From Lunularia cruciata (Eukaryota > Streptophyta > Marchantiopsida > Lunulariales > Lunulariaceae), in assembly GCA_948567375.1 (NCBI GenBank), contig OX419756.1:24318333-24382332 (forward strand): DNA of 64,000 nt, read 5' to 3'. The position numbers and the translations under genes were made by a program. How positions within the stretch are numbered: the first letter of the stretch is position 1; each line of letters begins with the position of its first letter. The notes beneath the pieces are model-generated. The model worked only from the letters and a program-made list of their open reading frames with translations. It did no database searches and had not been told where the DNA came from. Positions 1-12,539 of the stretch are shown one piece after another.

Positions 1-699
1 ACAGAGGAAGAACTCCACCATGGGGTTAAACCCCGGTACCACACCACCTCCTACAATGGTATCTCCACTCATAGTAGCACTATCTCCAGCTAGTGCACCT
101 CCACTAGCTTCACCCACACTACTCGAGCTAGAACTCGTAGGTACAGCCGATCTACTCCTGGCCAATGAGCCTGAAGTGATGGAGACATAGTGTGGAGACC
201 AATACTGTCTCCATAACTCAATCTCCTCCAAATGAGCTCTCCTGAACTCATGGTAGTCATCCATTGGCAGACCCTCTAAGTGCTGAAACAACCCCTTCTA
301 TGCCATGAAAGGTGTGAACAAAGTCGGGTTCCGCATCTACTGCAGATCACACCAACTATCAAACTCTTGGATGAAGTCATCCAACTCAATGGCACCCACT
401 ATACCAAAGTAACGGCTAGGGCCTTCGGAGGCTCCATAAATCTCGTCCTTGTCCCACAACAACGGTGTGGACACAACAAGTGCACTCTCAACTGAATCAA
501 CTCTTGTGTCGAACTCCAACTTAGAGTCAATCTCCTCTCTCATTGGGACTTGAGATACAAGCTGATAACGAGCACCACTCCAAGTAAAACCATTGGGTAT
601 TGTAGGGCTAACTCCTTTGGAATCTCCAAAGACCTCCCTTGTGACAAAGTAACCACAACAGCAAACCCAAACCACCAACTGCAACCGCAAGTACCCCAC
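1..699 (-). pseudogene. gag: gag of element D' (N-terminal part)
   Basis: The minus-strand frame from 699 to 337 reads 120 codons and continues to the window edge after stops. It aligns with the gag of element D (from 38195). Shared blocks include an acidic stretch around ELEFDT, the segment ELDDFIQEFDSWCDLQ, and a Ser/Gly-rich linker. Stops sit at 337-339 (TAG, where D has Gln CAA) and in MA*KGL (TGG to TAG; D has Trp). The natural start is either the ATG near 699 or the ATG of MREEID near 540; D has GTG at the latter. Gag should form the particle that houses reverse transcription. The zinc knuckles are outside the window here. Confidence 0.75.
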
Positions 700-1028
700 T
701 AAGTGCCAATACTAACTAAGCACCACCCACTAATGTAACTCTAACCGAGATAACTACACTAGGGTAAAAGGCAACATGTAACCTGCCATCATAACATGCA
801 CTCTCACGATCTGCAAGTCATCACTTCCTGCCTCACCAGAGAGAAACAAAGGTAGTATGACTGGTCATCACTCTAGCCTCACCACCAAGAGCACACCAGA
901 GGACCAACGCTCAAAAGTCAGGGCACCTCACACAAACGTGGTGCACAAACAGGAAGTAGAGAATGGAGGGGGTCCAATCACAAGAAATCTAAACAAAAAC
1001 CCTCCATCTCATAACACAACACGAGATT

Positions 1029-1041
1029 GACTCTGCCACCA
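1029..1041 (-). other. Primer binding site of D'
   Basis: On the minus strand the bases TGGTGGCAGAGTC follow two bases after the LTR end ...AAATGCCA. They resemble the initiator-tRNA-Met primer site TGGTATCAGAGC used by many plant LTR elements, with some mismatches. The same string occurs at the same place in D (29857-29869). Confidence 0.6.
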
Positions 1042-1043
1042 TT

Positions 1044-2402
1044 TGGCATTTGACATAAGAGAAGTTTGTATCTAAGTCCTAAGCTACCAGGATCACCAAG
1101 AATGGGATCAAACTGCCTCTCCTAGCCAAAGCTACATGTGTATAAATAACAATGGCACAATCACTATGACAACAAGTGAGGGTGGACCAGTTGGCTAGGG
1201 CACCAGTCTAGGAACAAGAGATCTAGGGGTCAACCCTGCTGCGCACAATCTAGCAAGAAAGGTAGATTTTGCCAACCAATGACCAAGATCTACTTTAAAT
1301 TAGCTAGCTTCACGCTAGCATGTTGGCTTGCTGGTCCTTCTAGGCCTTTGTGACCTCTCATAGCCCACAGCCCTATGCCTTGAAGCCTCAAAACACCAAA
1401 ATTTAGCCAAATGAGGCCTTTCTCCTTGCCACTTTGAACCTCCTCCAAAATTGGCAAAACTTCTCCAAATCTACGAAAGTCCCCCAAATCAACAAAAGTC
1501 CTCCAAAATCTGACATAAATTCCAACCAAAATCTAATGTAAAATCTAACATAAATGCTAAAGTTTGTTGTCCGCCAAATACCTTGCTAACTTTCTACTTG
1601 AGCCAAATTGACAACACGGGTTTCTCCAAATCACAAATTCATGAGAATAGCTTCACAACTCCACCTTCAATTTGACTTTTTGAACCCAACTCGTAGCAAA
1701 TTGGTCTTGCCTTCACCTCTTGAGCTCAAAATCACAACCACTACTCAAAATTTGCTCCTTCTTTGCTCAAAATTGGCCAGCGCTTCCACACACTATCCGC
1801 CTAACTGCCAAATCTGTATCAATTGATTGAGCTTCTGCACACTAGGGAAACACTAAACTTGAATCAAGCTACCAACAATCCACCAAGCTTGGAGATACCA
1901 CCAACACTCAAAGTTCTTGCACCCGATTTCCCCCTCACTTCACTTCTCTGATGTAATCAGATTGCTTACCACTCTCAACTCAACTCAAGTCATATCAGTA
2001 CTTGATCTGTCACTCTATAAACTGTCAACAACTGGGCACTGATTACAGTCAAGCCACACCCACTCAAGCATAGAGAATCTAGGTGATGCTTGCCGGCCTC
2101 TGTCCACCATAGCCAAGAACTCAAAGGCTCAACATCAGAGAAGTGAGCTCTCTGGAGCTCACTTCTAAACTATACCCCCTTGACTCAAGCTAGCTCTTAA
2201 ACCCTAATGGTCCCGCTGATGGCACACTCAATGGTGCAAATGGCGCGAAGTGACGGTGGGCCCCACTGTGAAGTCAGTACCCTGAACACAAAATCTGACC
2301 GTCGGAAAGTAGTCTCTGAGAAACTGCTGAAATAACTCTAACTACTATCACCGGAACTCCAATGTCCAAGCATCTAGATGTGGCACTACAAATGGCGTGA
2401 CA
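1044..2402 (-). repeat. 5' LTR of D'
   Basis: 1359 bp, matching 28609-29854 of element D in reverse. It begins TGTCACGCC at 2402 and ends AAATGCCA at 1044. It is about 113 bp longer than D's LTR, mainly in the stretch around 1400-1560. It contains a conserved hairpin (GTGAGCTC/GAGCTCAC near 2140-2160) and an antisense tRNA-like block (about 1165-1250, + strand). Confidence 0.85.
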
Positions 2403-3030
2403 CCTTTTCACTCTACTTTGCAATCTGAATTTGCTCCCATCCTCCTATGCCTATTCAATTCCAAGAATTATTTGAGAAGATGGTTGCTTCTGTCCTACTT
2501 CCGTGTTCAAATGCAACAAGCAAAGGTTTGAAGGGTGTGTTTGGACAAGCACATAGTAAGGAAGGGATAGGGATTACCATCCACCCACTAAGTAGCAGTT
2601 TGGGCAAAACAATGAAGGGTGAAGATGACAGATATAGGATGGCTTCTCGTCCCTACTCACAAATATTTGCTCATTTAGAGGATCCTTAGCACTTTAGTCA
2701 GATCCATGGAGGAAAAAGTAAAAAACCTGTCCAAAAATGCATGACATTCAGCTACATGGTCACTTACTTAGTTCAAAATTGGTTAGGATTTCCATCCTCC
2801 ATGAATGGTGATATGCTTTACAAAAATGGGCAAGATATGTGAAATCACACAGATACTTGAGAATGGAAAAAAAGCTGCACTAAGGAGGGTCTCATTGACA
2901 AGGACTTGAAGCAAGGATGGAGAACAATCAACAATAAACTCAATCATCTTTGTCTAGTTTTTGAAAGAACAGATTTAATGCTTGGGGCAAAGCCAATATC
3001 TCCTCCTGCATTGGTAAGTATTGGTGGTAC
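2403..3030 (+). pseudogene. U, left half: decayed reading frame of unknown identity
   Basis: One + strand frame (ATG at 2447) reads to 3030 with only three stops (TAG 2687, TGA about 2840 and 2858). It continues in the same frame after element F is removed: ...SIGG at the left edge joins TLLLYHKRG from 62828. The protein is not recognised. It has no gypsy motif, signal peptide or obvious membrane segment. It may be a host gene remnant or an accessory gene of another element. Its 5' side is cut by D'. Confidence 0.5.
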
Positions 3031-3707
3031 TATGAGCCAACCTATCTCTCACTCAGGATGAACCTCTGATTGCTATTATGATAATGCACCATGGACTAAG
3101 AATACAAAGAACCCCAACTCCATCTTACTCCTCCAAGGCTAGCACTCTAATACTCAAGACATTGCTCACTAGAGAACTCAATGAGAGAGAGATATTGCAA
3201 ATGAAAGGATGATGAGTACCTCCTCACTCCTTGTTTATATACTTTTGAAATAGTTACGCACCAAAGTTACTAATTATTGGAGTAACTCAAGTTACTAGGC
3301 TAAAAGTCAAATAAAGTCAAAAAGCTAAAGTAATATCCATATTCATGGGAATATTCTCCTCAGCATGAGGTCTTATCTTGACCCGACCCCTAAGTCAAGG
3401 ATTCCTTCACATGGACTATCCTTGGACTATAGAAGAATCTGAAACAGAAAGGCTTGTGGGTCCAAGACTTCTCAACTCTTCTCTCAAAGCCACACAACAA
3501 GTCAATACACTAGAATCCAAAATAGTGATGCTCATCTTTTCCACTTCCTCTAAAGTAAGGTCCTCTTTGTTTTAGCTATGAATAACTTTACCTAATCATG
3601 ACTAAGGTAGAAACATCCTTTATCTTTACATAAATAATATTTCTCAAGTACTTGTAATACCAAACTAAATATCATAATACCACACACATGCACAAATGGG
3701 TGTCACA
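3031..3707 (-). repeat. 3' LTR of F
   Basis: 677 bp, matching the A-family LTRs (for example 42705-43383) with scattered substitutions. The terminal dinucleotides are degraded at one end (TATGAGCC for TGTGAGCC). A TATA box lies at 3234-3241 (minus strand TATATAAA). The PPT is the reverse of the C-rich run just after 3707. Confidence 0.85.
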
Positions 3708-5896
3708 TTTACCCCAGGACTAAATTTTCACTTTGTCCTCAAAGTGAAGGTCTCTTTACCTTCTATGATGCATCTTCAACTTATCATAGTTAATCCTACC
3801 AAAGTGACTTCCTCCCAACTCCTTGAGATCATAGGTATAATTGCCCCATACCTTCTCCACTATGAAAGGTCCAAAGTACTTAGGCAAAAACTTCTTTTGC
3901 ACCCTCTTGAATCAAATGGAATCAAATAACAATATCTAATCACCTTCTTTGAAAGGTTCCACCTTCTTCTTGCCTTGCCTCTTATCATAGCTCTCCTTTT
4001 GTTTCCTTTGGGCTTGCTCTACTCGAACCATATCAATTGCTCTTGCCTCTTCCAATTCCATGAGTTGATCCTTTCTTGACTTCTCTACATCACCTCCTTG
4101 TGCTTTCTTCAATCTCCTATGAATGCTTTGGAAGGTAGGAAGATCAAAGTGAATAGGTAAGGTAGACTCAATACCATATGCCAATTGAAATGGAGAATAT
4201 CTGGTGGAAGTCTTCATGGTTGTCCTATACTCCCACAAAACTGCATGAATCCTAGTGTCCGAATGATGTTTAGCTCCTTCCATTTTTGCATCTTTAGCCA
4301 ACATCATGCACAAGGTCTGATTGGTTCTCTCTACCAAGCCATTGGAATTTGGTTTATAGGATATTGTTACTCGATGTGTGATAAAGAAATGTCATAGCAC
4401 GGCTGTAGTAATGCTTCCTATAAACTCTCCTCCCCTATCAAAAATTAACTCCTAAGGGCACCCAAACCTAGTGATAATGTGTTCATAAAGAAATCTCTCA
4501 GCTTCATCTTCATCTTCATTCTTGACCCTCAATCGTCTAGCCTCAACCCACTTGGTAAGATAATAAGTAGCTAGAACAATGTACCTATTGTTCCTTGGGG
4601 TTTTATTGAGAGGACCTACAAAATCAATTCTTCACTTCTCAAAAGTTCTTAGCAATAGAATTGATCTAAGAGGTAGAGTGGAGGTAGACTTTTTAGCAAA
4701 AGCTTGCAAACATGACAAGTTTTGCAATACTCAAGACAATCCTTGAAAACCCCTCTCCAGTGGTAACTTGTATCTAGAATCTTGAAAGCAATCACCTTTC
4801 TTGCAAAGTGTCCTCCACACACTAAATCTTCATGAAACTCATTTATGAGTAAGATAGACTCTTCCTTACCCACAACTCTTTGAAGTAGACCATCTACTCC
4901 TTGGTGAAAAAGAATATCCTCCACCATTACATGACGTTTAGATCTTGCTGCAAGGGCCTTCCTCTCCCTAGCATGCATCCCTTTTGGATAGTTACCTCTT
5001 GTAACAAAGTCTCAAATCTCCTTGTACTCCATTGGAACCTCTTGAGTGACAGAGATTTTCATGAGCTCCTCATCTAAGAAGGAATCATCTAGAGGCTCAT
5101 CTCCATCATGATTATAGTCCCTAGATAACGCATCAACATTTGCATGTTTTGTTCTTGGCCTGTTCTCAATGGTGTAGTCATATTCATACAAGAGTATCCT
5201 CCACCTTGCTAGCCTCCCTTCCACATTAGGCTTCTTGAAGATGTACTTCAAAGCCTTGTGATCCATGCCAATGGTGGCTTTCCCTCCAATTAAGTAGTGT
5301 CTAAACTTCTTCAGATCAAAGATCATTGCCAACCTTTCTCTTTCTGTGATAGAGTAATTCTTTTTTGTTGAAACCATCTACCTACTAGCATAAGCTATTG
5401 GATGATCATGCCCATCTTGGTCTAATTGACTAAGAGAGCATCCTATAGCTACATTGGAAGCATAAGTGTAGAGGATGAAAGGCTTACTCCAATCAGGTTT
5501 AGCAAGAATTGGAGCTACACAAGGGATTGCTAGAGCTCCTCGAAAGCTTTGAGAGCCTCCTTATCCTCCAAAATCACCATGTATTCTACACCCTTATTCA
5601 TATAGATGGTCAATGCATAAACCTTGTTGGAAAATGAGAGGATGAACCTTCTATAGTATCCAACCATCCCCAAGAATTGGCGTATCTTTGTCAAGCTTGA
5701 AGGGAATGGAAGGTATGAGATTTTCTTCATCTTCTCAACGTCAATTGCTAATCCATCCTTAGAGATGATGTGCCACAAAATTAGACTTTCCTTACAACCA
5801 AAAATGCACTTCTTTGGGTTGAGTGATGCATTTGCTTCATCCAAGCATTGCAAGACCTTGATCAGATGCTCAAAGTGCTCTTCCTTGCTCCCATAG
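3708..5896 (-). pseudogene. pol: F pol, right part: RT C-terminus, RNase H, integrase
   Basis: Minus-strand frames 5530-5891, 5012-5377, 4649-4978 and 3936-4337 together cover the end of reverse transcriptase (GMVGYYRRF thumb motif), RNase H (YSITERERLA, DHKALKYIF) and integrase (zinc region with CKTCHVC near 4700, then NQTLCMMLAKD around the catalytic Glu). They align with A2 pol at 43432-45600. Several frameshifts and stops separate the pieces, so it is not functional. E1 inserted inside the RT just after the FIDDFCVY active-site block, which continues at 19594. Confidence 0.85.
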
Positions 5897-6472
5897 TGTG
5901 GTTCCCACATTTTTGTTTTTTTTCTTAATTTTGAAGAAGAAGTGTACAAAAGAAGTCATATTGCGCTTGTATGGCAAAAGAAGGCAAAGAAAGGTGTCCT
6001 CAAGTTGTAACCCAAGTTAAAGTAACTTCATGTTGGAAGGCAAGGTACTCAGAATTGCCCTATCAGCATACAACCCAAAGTAAGGAGACTTTGTCTCATG
6101 GGTGCTCAACCCGAGGTGAGGACAATGTAACAACTTTCCTTTGGGGTGAGACATTCAAGAAGGTACCGCTCACAAAAATGGTGGTCATACGTGTGAGGGA
6201 AAATTCACAATGATAGGAGCATGCAAGAGGTGTGATTTCTCTATAGAAACTCGGAGTGAAGAAAGACGGAGAAGGCACGCCACAATAAAATTTGGGCTAG
6301 AAACAAAGCAATGACAAGTAATTTTCCATTGCCGTTAAGAAGTCACCTTGCAAGAGATCAAGGGAAGGGAAGTGTAGTCGCAGACGTATTGGTGTATCAA
6401 GAGGAAGTTGAGAGAGTTAATCCGGGAATCAGTAGGAAGAATAGCCCCCACCCCAACGTGGAATAGAGAAAG

Positions 6473-8849
6473 ATGGAAGGTGAGAAGAAGAACTCCAAAT
6501 TTGCAGTGAGAAATCATGCAATTTGGAGGTTAGATGTGATCGCAAGAATTGAGGCTCTGAGCAGGCTTTGGATCACATTCTTGGCATTGAACTGGAATGT
6601 TAGTTTTCCAGGTTTCATGACTGAGATCATCAAGAGTAAGTGTCTCGATGGCCTTGAGGAAGAAGGGAAGAGAGGAAATCTAGCTCGATGGACAGAGTCG
6701 GATTGGAGATTAGAACTCGGGAGAGAGGTAGGCACAGAGCATGGTGCTACATTCTTGGAGAAGGGAGAAGTAGCCAAAGAAACCCAAGAACTGAGAGATG
6801 CCTTCTCTTTGAAGCGCACGAAGAATGGCTACAAAGTGGAGAGCTATAAAGATCTTGTAAAGAGAGGGATTGTAAGTGCACTAATGGTGATCTTGAAGCC
6901 GGAGAGAACAACCTATGTGATGAAGCACAAAGTGGTGTTTTTCCACAAGATGTTTGCAGGAGAGCCAATTAATTGGGCAAAGTGTTTCCATCAAAGGACA
7001 AGACACATGGTGTCGGATTTGCGAGACAAGTCGCCTCCACATAACATTGTGTCATTTGCAGCCCACTTCTATCTAGGGCTGAACTTGCTCAATGCGGCAA
7101 AGAGACACAAGATGGTGTCCCATTTCTACCCCAACTTGAGAAGAGATGTCGATGCGGAGGACCAATAGTATATCCTGCAAATCAAGAGCAACGACGAGTA
7201 TTATGCACAGATAGGGTAGAGTGTGCAGTTGAAGGTGAGCACTCCAAAGTCAAAGAAGAGGACTTGACAAGGAGAAGAAGAAGAAGTAGCAACGGCAAGA
7301 CCTCAGAAAGCTAGAAGGATGAACCCAAGGAGAGAACTGGTGGTAATCGCGTCATCAAACAAAGAGTCTGAAGGGGAGGCTAGAACCCGAGTTCATGCTG
7401 CAAAGTGGGGACACAAGTAGCAATAGTGATGATGGAGTGGAGATGCAGTCTGTACCCAAAGAGGAGGAAGCAAAGATGGAGACGGAGGACAAAGGTGACC
7501 TAAAACCTGAACACAAGGTTCTTGAGCAAGAGGAGAAGAGGGTGACAATTCAGAGGGGAGTCCGTTCCAAACGTAAGGTGAAGTATGAAGTGGGGCCAAG
7601 TAAGGTAAGAGAAGTTGAGAGTGGAAGTTTGGGGAGCAAAGAATCCATTCTTATAAGGCAATTGCGGCTGAGAAGGCGAGTGTCGAGTGAGGAAGAGGTG
7701 AAGAAGGAGACAAGTCTGCAAGACAAGGTAACTCCAAGTGAAGGAGTGGAGTATCTATGGGAGATTGTGTGCCCATTGTTAGTAAAATTGGAGCACAAGA
7801 AGAAGGAGATGCAGTCAAAGTGTCCGAAGGTGAAGACTATATTGCAGGTGTTGGCTTGATTAGAAGAAGAGAACTCGGAATTGAAGAAGAGTATAATCCG
7901 AGGTGAGGAGGAAAGGAAGTGCTACAAGTAGATGCAATAGTACAAAATCAAGTACTGGAGAACTTGAAGAGGGAAGTGGGGAGTAGAGAGAAAATCATAG
8001 AGCAAAATGACATAGCAATAGAAAGACAAGTAGCTGAGTATGAAATCTTGAAGCAGCAATTTGCTGATTCACGATTAGAGATTATCCATGCTATGGCAAG
8101 GGTAGCAAAGAAGGAGCAAGAGCTCAATAGAATGATGGAGAGTGTAGAAGAGAAGAAGCAGCTCTGGCAAAGGGAGTTGACTGTGAGATATAGAGAGGAA
8201 GAAAGATTAAGGGAGTAATTTGGAGGAAAGATTGCATAAAAGGAGAAGGAGAAGGAGACAGTGAAAGCCGAGTTTGAGGCGGAACTGGCAATGTATAGAG
8301 GAGATTGGCTTGTAGATCAAGAACAGGAGAGAAGAATGTGATTGGAGCCATTGAAGGAGATTGTGACAAAGATGAATGCTGAGTAGAGAAGCCAACGTGC
8401 AAATTGAAGAGACAAGACTACACGAGTTGAAGTTTTTGGTGCAAGAGACGAGGAGGAGAAATGCGAAAGATAAGGAGTTGAATGCCTTACTTATCAGTCT
8501 CAAAACTTGCATAGATAGGAAGATATTGGAAGTGGAAGACAATATCACGATTAGATTAGACTTAGTGAAATTAGAGATAGATAAACTTCAAAAGGATGTG
8601 AGAGCAAAGCCCGAAGTAGATGACATAAGAGTACAAATATCTTTGGAATCCCCTTTGGAGATATTAGAGAAGAGTGGGTCGGGAGATAAAGATTTAGAAG
8701 GATTAACTATGACAAGGATTGTAGATCAGAGTGAAGAAGTAGTAGAATTGGTAGAGGAATTAGGAGTTGTGAAACCCGAGGATAGAGTAGTGAGTGAAGT
8801 TACTTTTGGATTGGAAGCCAAGGAAGAAGTAGACATCAGATCAGAATAG
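6473..8849 (+). pseudogene. U3-encoded ORF of E1 5' LTR (globular plus coiled coil)
   Basis: Starting at the ATG at 6473, 231 codons are open to 7168. They hold a conserved globular part with RNHAIWRLDVIARIE, WTESDWRLELG, and VFFHKMFAGEPINWAKCFHQ. An acidic linker (from about 7395) and a long Glu/Lys coiled coil follow (7919-8849; VRYREEERLRE, LHELKFLVQETRRR). Breaks: TAG at 7166 (Gln in E2), TGA in KKRT*Q (Arg in E2) and frame changes near 7380, 7860 and 8220. The same protein is encoded in the E1 3' LTR and in the E2 LTR. Its function is unknown. The N-terminal layout recalls the plant-transposon-associated domain found in extra ORFs of Tat and Athila elements; that relation is inference. 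Confidence 0.75.
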
Positions 8850-8967
8850 TAATAAATTTGAGATAGGAAGAGGCAGATATGAAGAGGTGTATTGTCAATT
8901 TGGATCTGTAGGTAGGAAAAGTTGTTGTAGAAATGGTATAGTTGTTAGTAATTGTTGTTTACTTCAC

Positions 8968-8975
8968 TATTTCAA
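8968..8975 (+). promoter_or_regulatory. Degraded TATA position of E1 5' LTR
   Basis: TATTTCAA aligns with TATTTAAA in the E1 3' LTR (18916-18923) and E3 (60477-60484), and with CTATTTAAGA in E2 (minus, about 22300). It lies downstream of the U3 ORF, so genomic transcription would begin after the ORF. Confidence 0.45.
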
Positions 8976-9660
8976 GGTGGCATTTGCAGTCATATGTTGT
9001 TCAGTGCTCATAATTTTTGAGAATAGATAAAGCAAAGTGTTGTGAAGCAATGCTCGTCGTTTGAGCTTAATTTTGAGTATCAATTCTGTGTCTATGTTTA
9101 TGAGTGTGTGGAGAATTTTGAAGTGCAAGTCAGTGTGTTTTTTGGATGTTGAATTCTATAGCCTTGATCTTCATTTTGTGTGTTTAATCCTGAGTGAAGA
9201 GCAATTGGAGCAATGCCTTGAAAGATCTGAGAGAATTGTAGTGTTGATGTGAAGTGTTTGTAGTATTTTGCATTTGTGAGTGCAATGTAGTGTTGATGTG
9301 AAGCAATTTTGATCGAGGAAGTTGTGCCTTCAGTGGAGGGGTAGAACACAATTTTGAGGTGAAGTCATTTTGCAATGAAGTGCTGTTTTTGGGAGAGCCT
9401 GAATCATCACAATAAAGGTTGTCTGGAAAGATTTGATGGAGTTGTGATTAAGGAGTGTCAATTCGTGACGAGACTGAGAGTCAATGCTTGTTACTCTCTT
9501 TTGGGTGTGGTTTCTACTTGAGAGATTAAAGACAAAACCATGAAGAACTACATTGTGACATTTGACTTTGTATTTGGACATTTCTAAACAGCATCTCTGC
9601 GAGAACAAACTTTACTTACCCAATTACCACAAAAGTGATATTTGCCGGGTTGTCACATGA

Positions 9661-9681
9661 TTTTTGGTGCCACTGCCGGGC
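9661..9681 (+). other. Primer binding site of E1
   Basis: TTTTTGGTGCCACTGCCGGG follows the LTR end TTGTCACA within a few bases. It resembles the tRNA-Asp-type site (TGGCGCCGTTGCCGGGGA) typical of Athila/Tat elements, with mismatches. Confidence 0.6.
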
Positions 9682-9790
9682 ATGCAAATCTCGGAAGTGG
9701 AAGAATATAAAGCCAAATTCAAAATTGGGTGTCAAAGCAATATGAATGTATGCATCGAGAGAACAACGAGAAGAGAGAGTTTGAAGACAA

Positions 9791-11618
9791 ATGTTGCATT
9801 GTGAAGAAGATGAATGCTTGAAGATCCAATCTACTTTTGATGAAAGTAAACGAGAGGCATTGGACTTTCAACTTCTCCACAAAATGCAAGAAGCCCTACA
9901 AGAACTTGACCAAAAGAAACATGAAGGCGGTTGGCAAGGCTACTTCTTGTCTCCCTCTTCCAAGAAGAAGAAAGATTTGAGCGGGCAGACATATTCATTA
10001 CGGCTCAGTACATTGACTTCCCTTAGAGCTATAAAGGGATTTCATTTTTAAAGAACTTTGTTTGAGAAAGACAACATGGACACTAACGGAAGAAGAGTGT
10101 TAACAGCTTCTACACACAATTCCTTGATTGTCTCATAGGAATTTTGAAGAACACTCCAAAGGTGTTGAGCCTAAGTCTTCCACTCGGGTTGAAGTCGACA
10201 CCCTCAGAGAAGAAATTGTCAAAGAAAGCCTGACTTTGAACTTGACCAATTGGAACCCCTGAGCTGTCAACACGGTGTTGATACCAACCAGCTCCTTGGT
10301 TCCATCAAGTTCAAACTTACCATAGCCAATTCCATCCAGTCAAATGATGACTTTGTTGCTTGTCACCCAACACGCCTATCAAAAATACAAGGGGACAGAA
10401 CAAGACAAAGACCCCAATTCAAAGAATTCAAAGGCATCTCCTTTGCCAACAAGGAACATGACTTGGCGGATTGACTGCAAATTTTCCCAAGTCTGCTCCA
10501 AAAGAAAGCTTGGAGCTAGTACACCCATGTAACCCAAAAGGGGTTTGTATTGGCGGATTGGGCAGACTTGAGAAACAATTTCGTGGAACCCTTCTGGGAA
10601 GTTGATTACAACACGAGTGTCTTTGTGGCACTTAAAGCTTTGGACAGAGGCAAGAAGGAGAAGTTGAGAGACTACTCTGAGCGGTTCATGGTGCTTTGAA
10701 CCGAGTCCTAAAGCAATCGGGTGTGGTGGGTTACTCTGATGCCCAAGCCATTACCTGGTTCTTGGGAGGACTTTCATTAGAGATTCAGATCTTTGCTAGG
10801 GAGAGGAATGTAACTTCCTTGGACAAGGTACTCAAACATGTTGCTCGACATGAGGCGACTCACTCTCATTCTGCCAGCAATGAAAGAAACTGGGAGAAGA
10901 AAGGCAAGAAGCCCAAAAGGAGAGCTTCTCGCAATACATCCCCTTTTTTAGAGGAATCCTCCACGTCTTCAAGTTCCTCTTTGGAGTCCAAAGAAGAATC
11001 AAAGCCAAGAAGAATACGAAGACATGGGAGTAAAAAACCATTGACACCCCCAGCAAAGAGTGTATATAAGGTAGATACCAAGCTAGATGCCATCATAAAC
11101 AAGTTTTTGGATTTTAAGTCCATATGATTGGGGCGAAGGATCAAAGGAAGCCTCCATCATTTGGCAGATACAATGTATGGTGCACCACATGTGGCAAGTC
11201 AGGCCATGAAAACACGAAATGCAATACTTGTAATGCATTCTCGGTGCAACAAATTGATTGGGTTTTGGGATGGAACCAAGAAGAGGAAGAGGAGGCTGTG
11301 TACCAAACCCAAGAGGTAGAGCCTCACGCAAGCACATCGTATCAAGGTCCGAGGTACGGACCAAGGGAGTATAACCCCAATGCTCCTCCACGAAGACCAC
11401 CGATGAGCAACCAAAATCAACCTCAAAATGTCGCACCCGGGGCATGTTACAATTGTGGCTCAATGGGACATTTTGCTTTAAACTGTCCAGAGCCAAGAGG
11501 GCGAATTGGGTATGTTCCCTTGTGTGGAAATTGCAAAGGATCAGGTCATATGGGCAACCAATGCCCTCACCCCCCAAAACCTAAAGCCGCATGTAAAATA
11601 TGTACAGACCTTGGCTGA
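9791..11618 (+). pseudogene. gag: E1 gag with three zinc knuckles
   Basis: A degraded gag. The capsid-like core lies at about 10530-10860 (ADLRNNFVEPFW, then VVGYSDAQAITWFLGGLS, a retrotransposon gag pattern) and is broken by a stop and frameshift near 10697. A basic Ser-rich linker follows to 11127. A nucleocapsid part (11124-11618) has three CX2CX4HX4C knuckles: CTTCGKSGHENTKC, CYNCGSMGHFALNC and CGNCKGSGHMGNQC. The reading frame changes at least twice. The third knuckle is also kept in E2 (54869-55093). Confidence 0.75.
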
Positions 11619-11639
11619 GTGTGCGGCACTTTAGGCAAA

Positions 11640-12465
11640 GGGTGATACAAATGTAAATTGTATAACACTTGAGGAGGAGAGACATTAGGAAGGAAGCCCG
11701 GCCTCGGAAGGAGAATGGCTGGACCTCAAAATTTTGAAGGTTGAGACACACACAAGTAAGAAGAAGCGTGATCCCAAAGAGTTGAGTATGACCTCGTTGT
11801 CCTCAAGAAAGGCAAAGAGGTCGTGCCCAAAGTCAATCCTTTCTGCCAAGGAGGAAAAGGTCCTGGCAAAAGCCAAAGCTAAAGCTTTGCAGAAAGAACT
11901 CAAGGAAGTGATACTTTGGACCTGAGAATTGAGTTTGGAGGAGGAGACAAAGATGAAGCCTCCAGTTTTTCCGGTGGACATCCGATCCAAAGTAAAGGAT
12001 TTGATCCAAGCCAAGGTGGGCCAACTCGAGGAACCTTGGGTTACGACCACTAGTACCCCCATCACCATCATGAAGCATCTTGAAGTCAAATTTGAACATG
12101 GAAAGACTATGAACCCGAAGCCAAAGATGAAGACAATGAAATTAGAGGGGGTACCCAATATGACATTATAGTGGATTTGGCAGCCACAAATGCAAACGTC
12201 ACATTTAAGCAATTGTGGGAAGACAATAAGTTGTACAAGAGGCAGCTGAATTCTACCCACAAGAAAGTAAGGGCAATGTCTAAGAAAGAACTGCCCGCCA
12301 TATATGGTATTGAACAAGATGATTTGGGATCTCCCGAGGTTGATGCAGAGATTGCAAGGTGCATGATCACATTGATACCCATTGATTCGGGTTCCGGTGT
12401 GAACATCATGACCAAAGATACTGCAAATGGACTGGGGTATCATACGTTTGAGCCAACACGTTGAG
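11640..12465 (+). pseudogene. pol: E1 protease region
   Basis: A Lys/Glu-rich linker (11734-12170; repeated KAKAKALQKEL-like helix) leads into an aspartic protease segment at 12171-12464. The active-site triplet is in IPIDSGSGVNIMTK, near 12385. Stops at 11923 and 12169 and a frame change interrupt it. E2 has the same segment with DFG in place of DSG (54116-54853). The protease would release gag and pol products from the polyprotein. Confidence 0.75.
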
Positions 12466-12539
12466 TCTTGAAATTTGCAGACCAAACTAGGAGATGGTCA
12501 TTGAGCATGCTATCAAACATTACCATGATCATTTGAGGG

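Larger units (their letters stand above)
1..2402 (-). mobile_element. D': 5' end of a DNMT-family gypsy element, cut by the window edge
   Basis: This is the second copy of the family of element D. Read on the minus strand it has a 5' LTR (2402 down to 1044), a primer binding site (1041-1029), a leader and the start of gag running off the left edge. Gag and LTR match element D closely over their whole shared length. Its LTR starts at the same base (TGTCACGCC) as D's, which confirms the family's left terminus. It is inserted in the decayed + strand frame U that begins at 2403. The methyltransferase part lies outside the window. Confidence 0.85.
5897..9657 (+). repeat. 5' LTR of E1 (contains a U3 ORF)
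   Basis: 3761 bp, TG...CA. It matches 15821-19593 and, in reverse, 21631-25389. About 3.07 kb lies upstream of the TATA position (8968-8975), making an unusually large U3. A decayed reading frame fills 6473-8849. R and U5 occupy the last 0.67 kb. Confidence 0.92.

Noticed and set aside
11685-12485. A 266-codon open frame on the minus strand over E1
   Set aside because: It is antisense to the E1 protease region, has no recognisable motif and is not conserved as a frame in E2.
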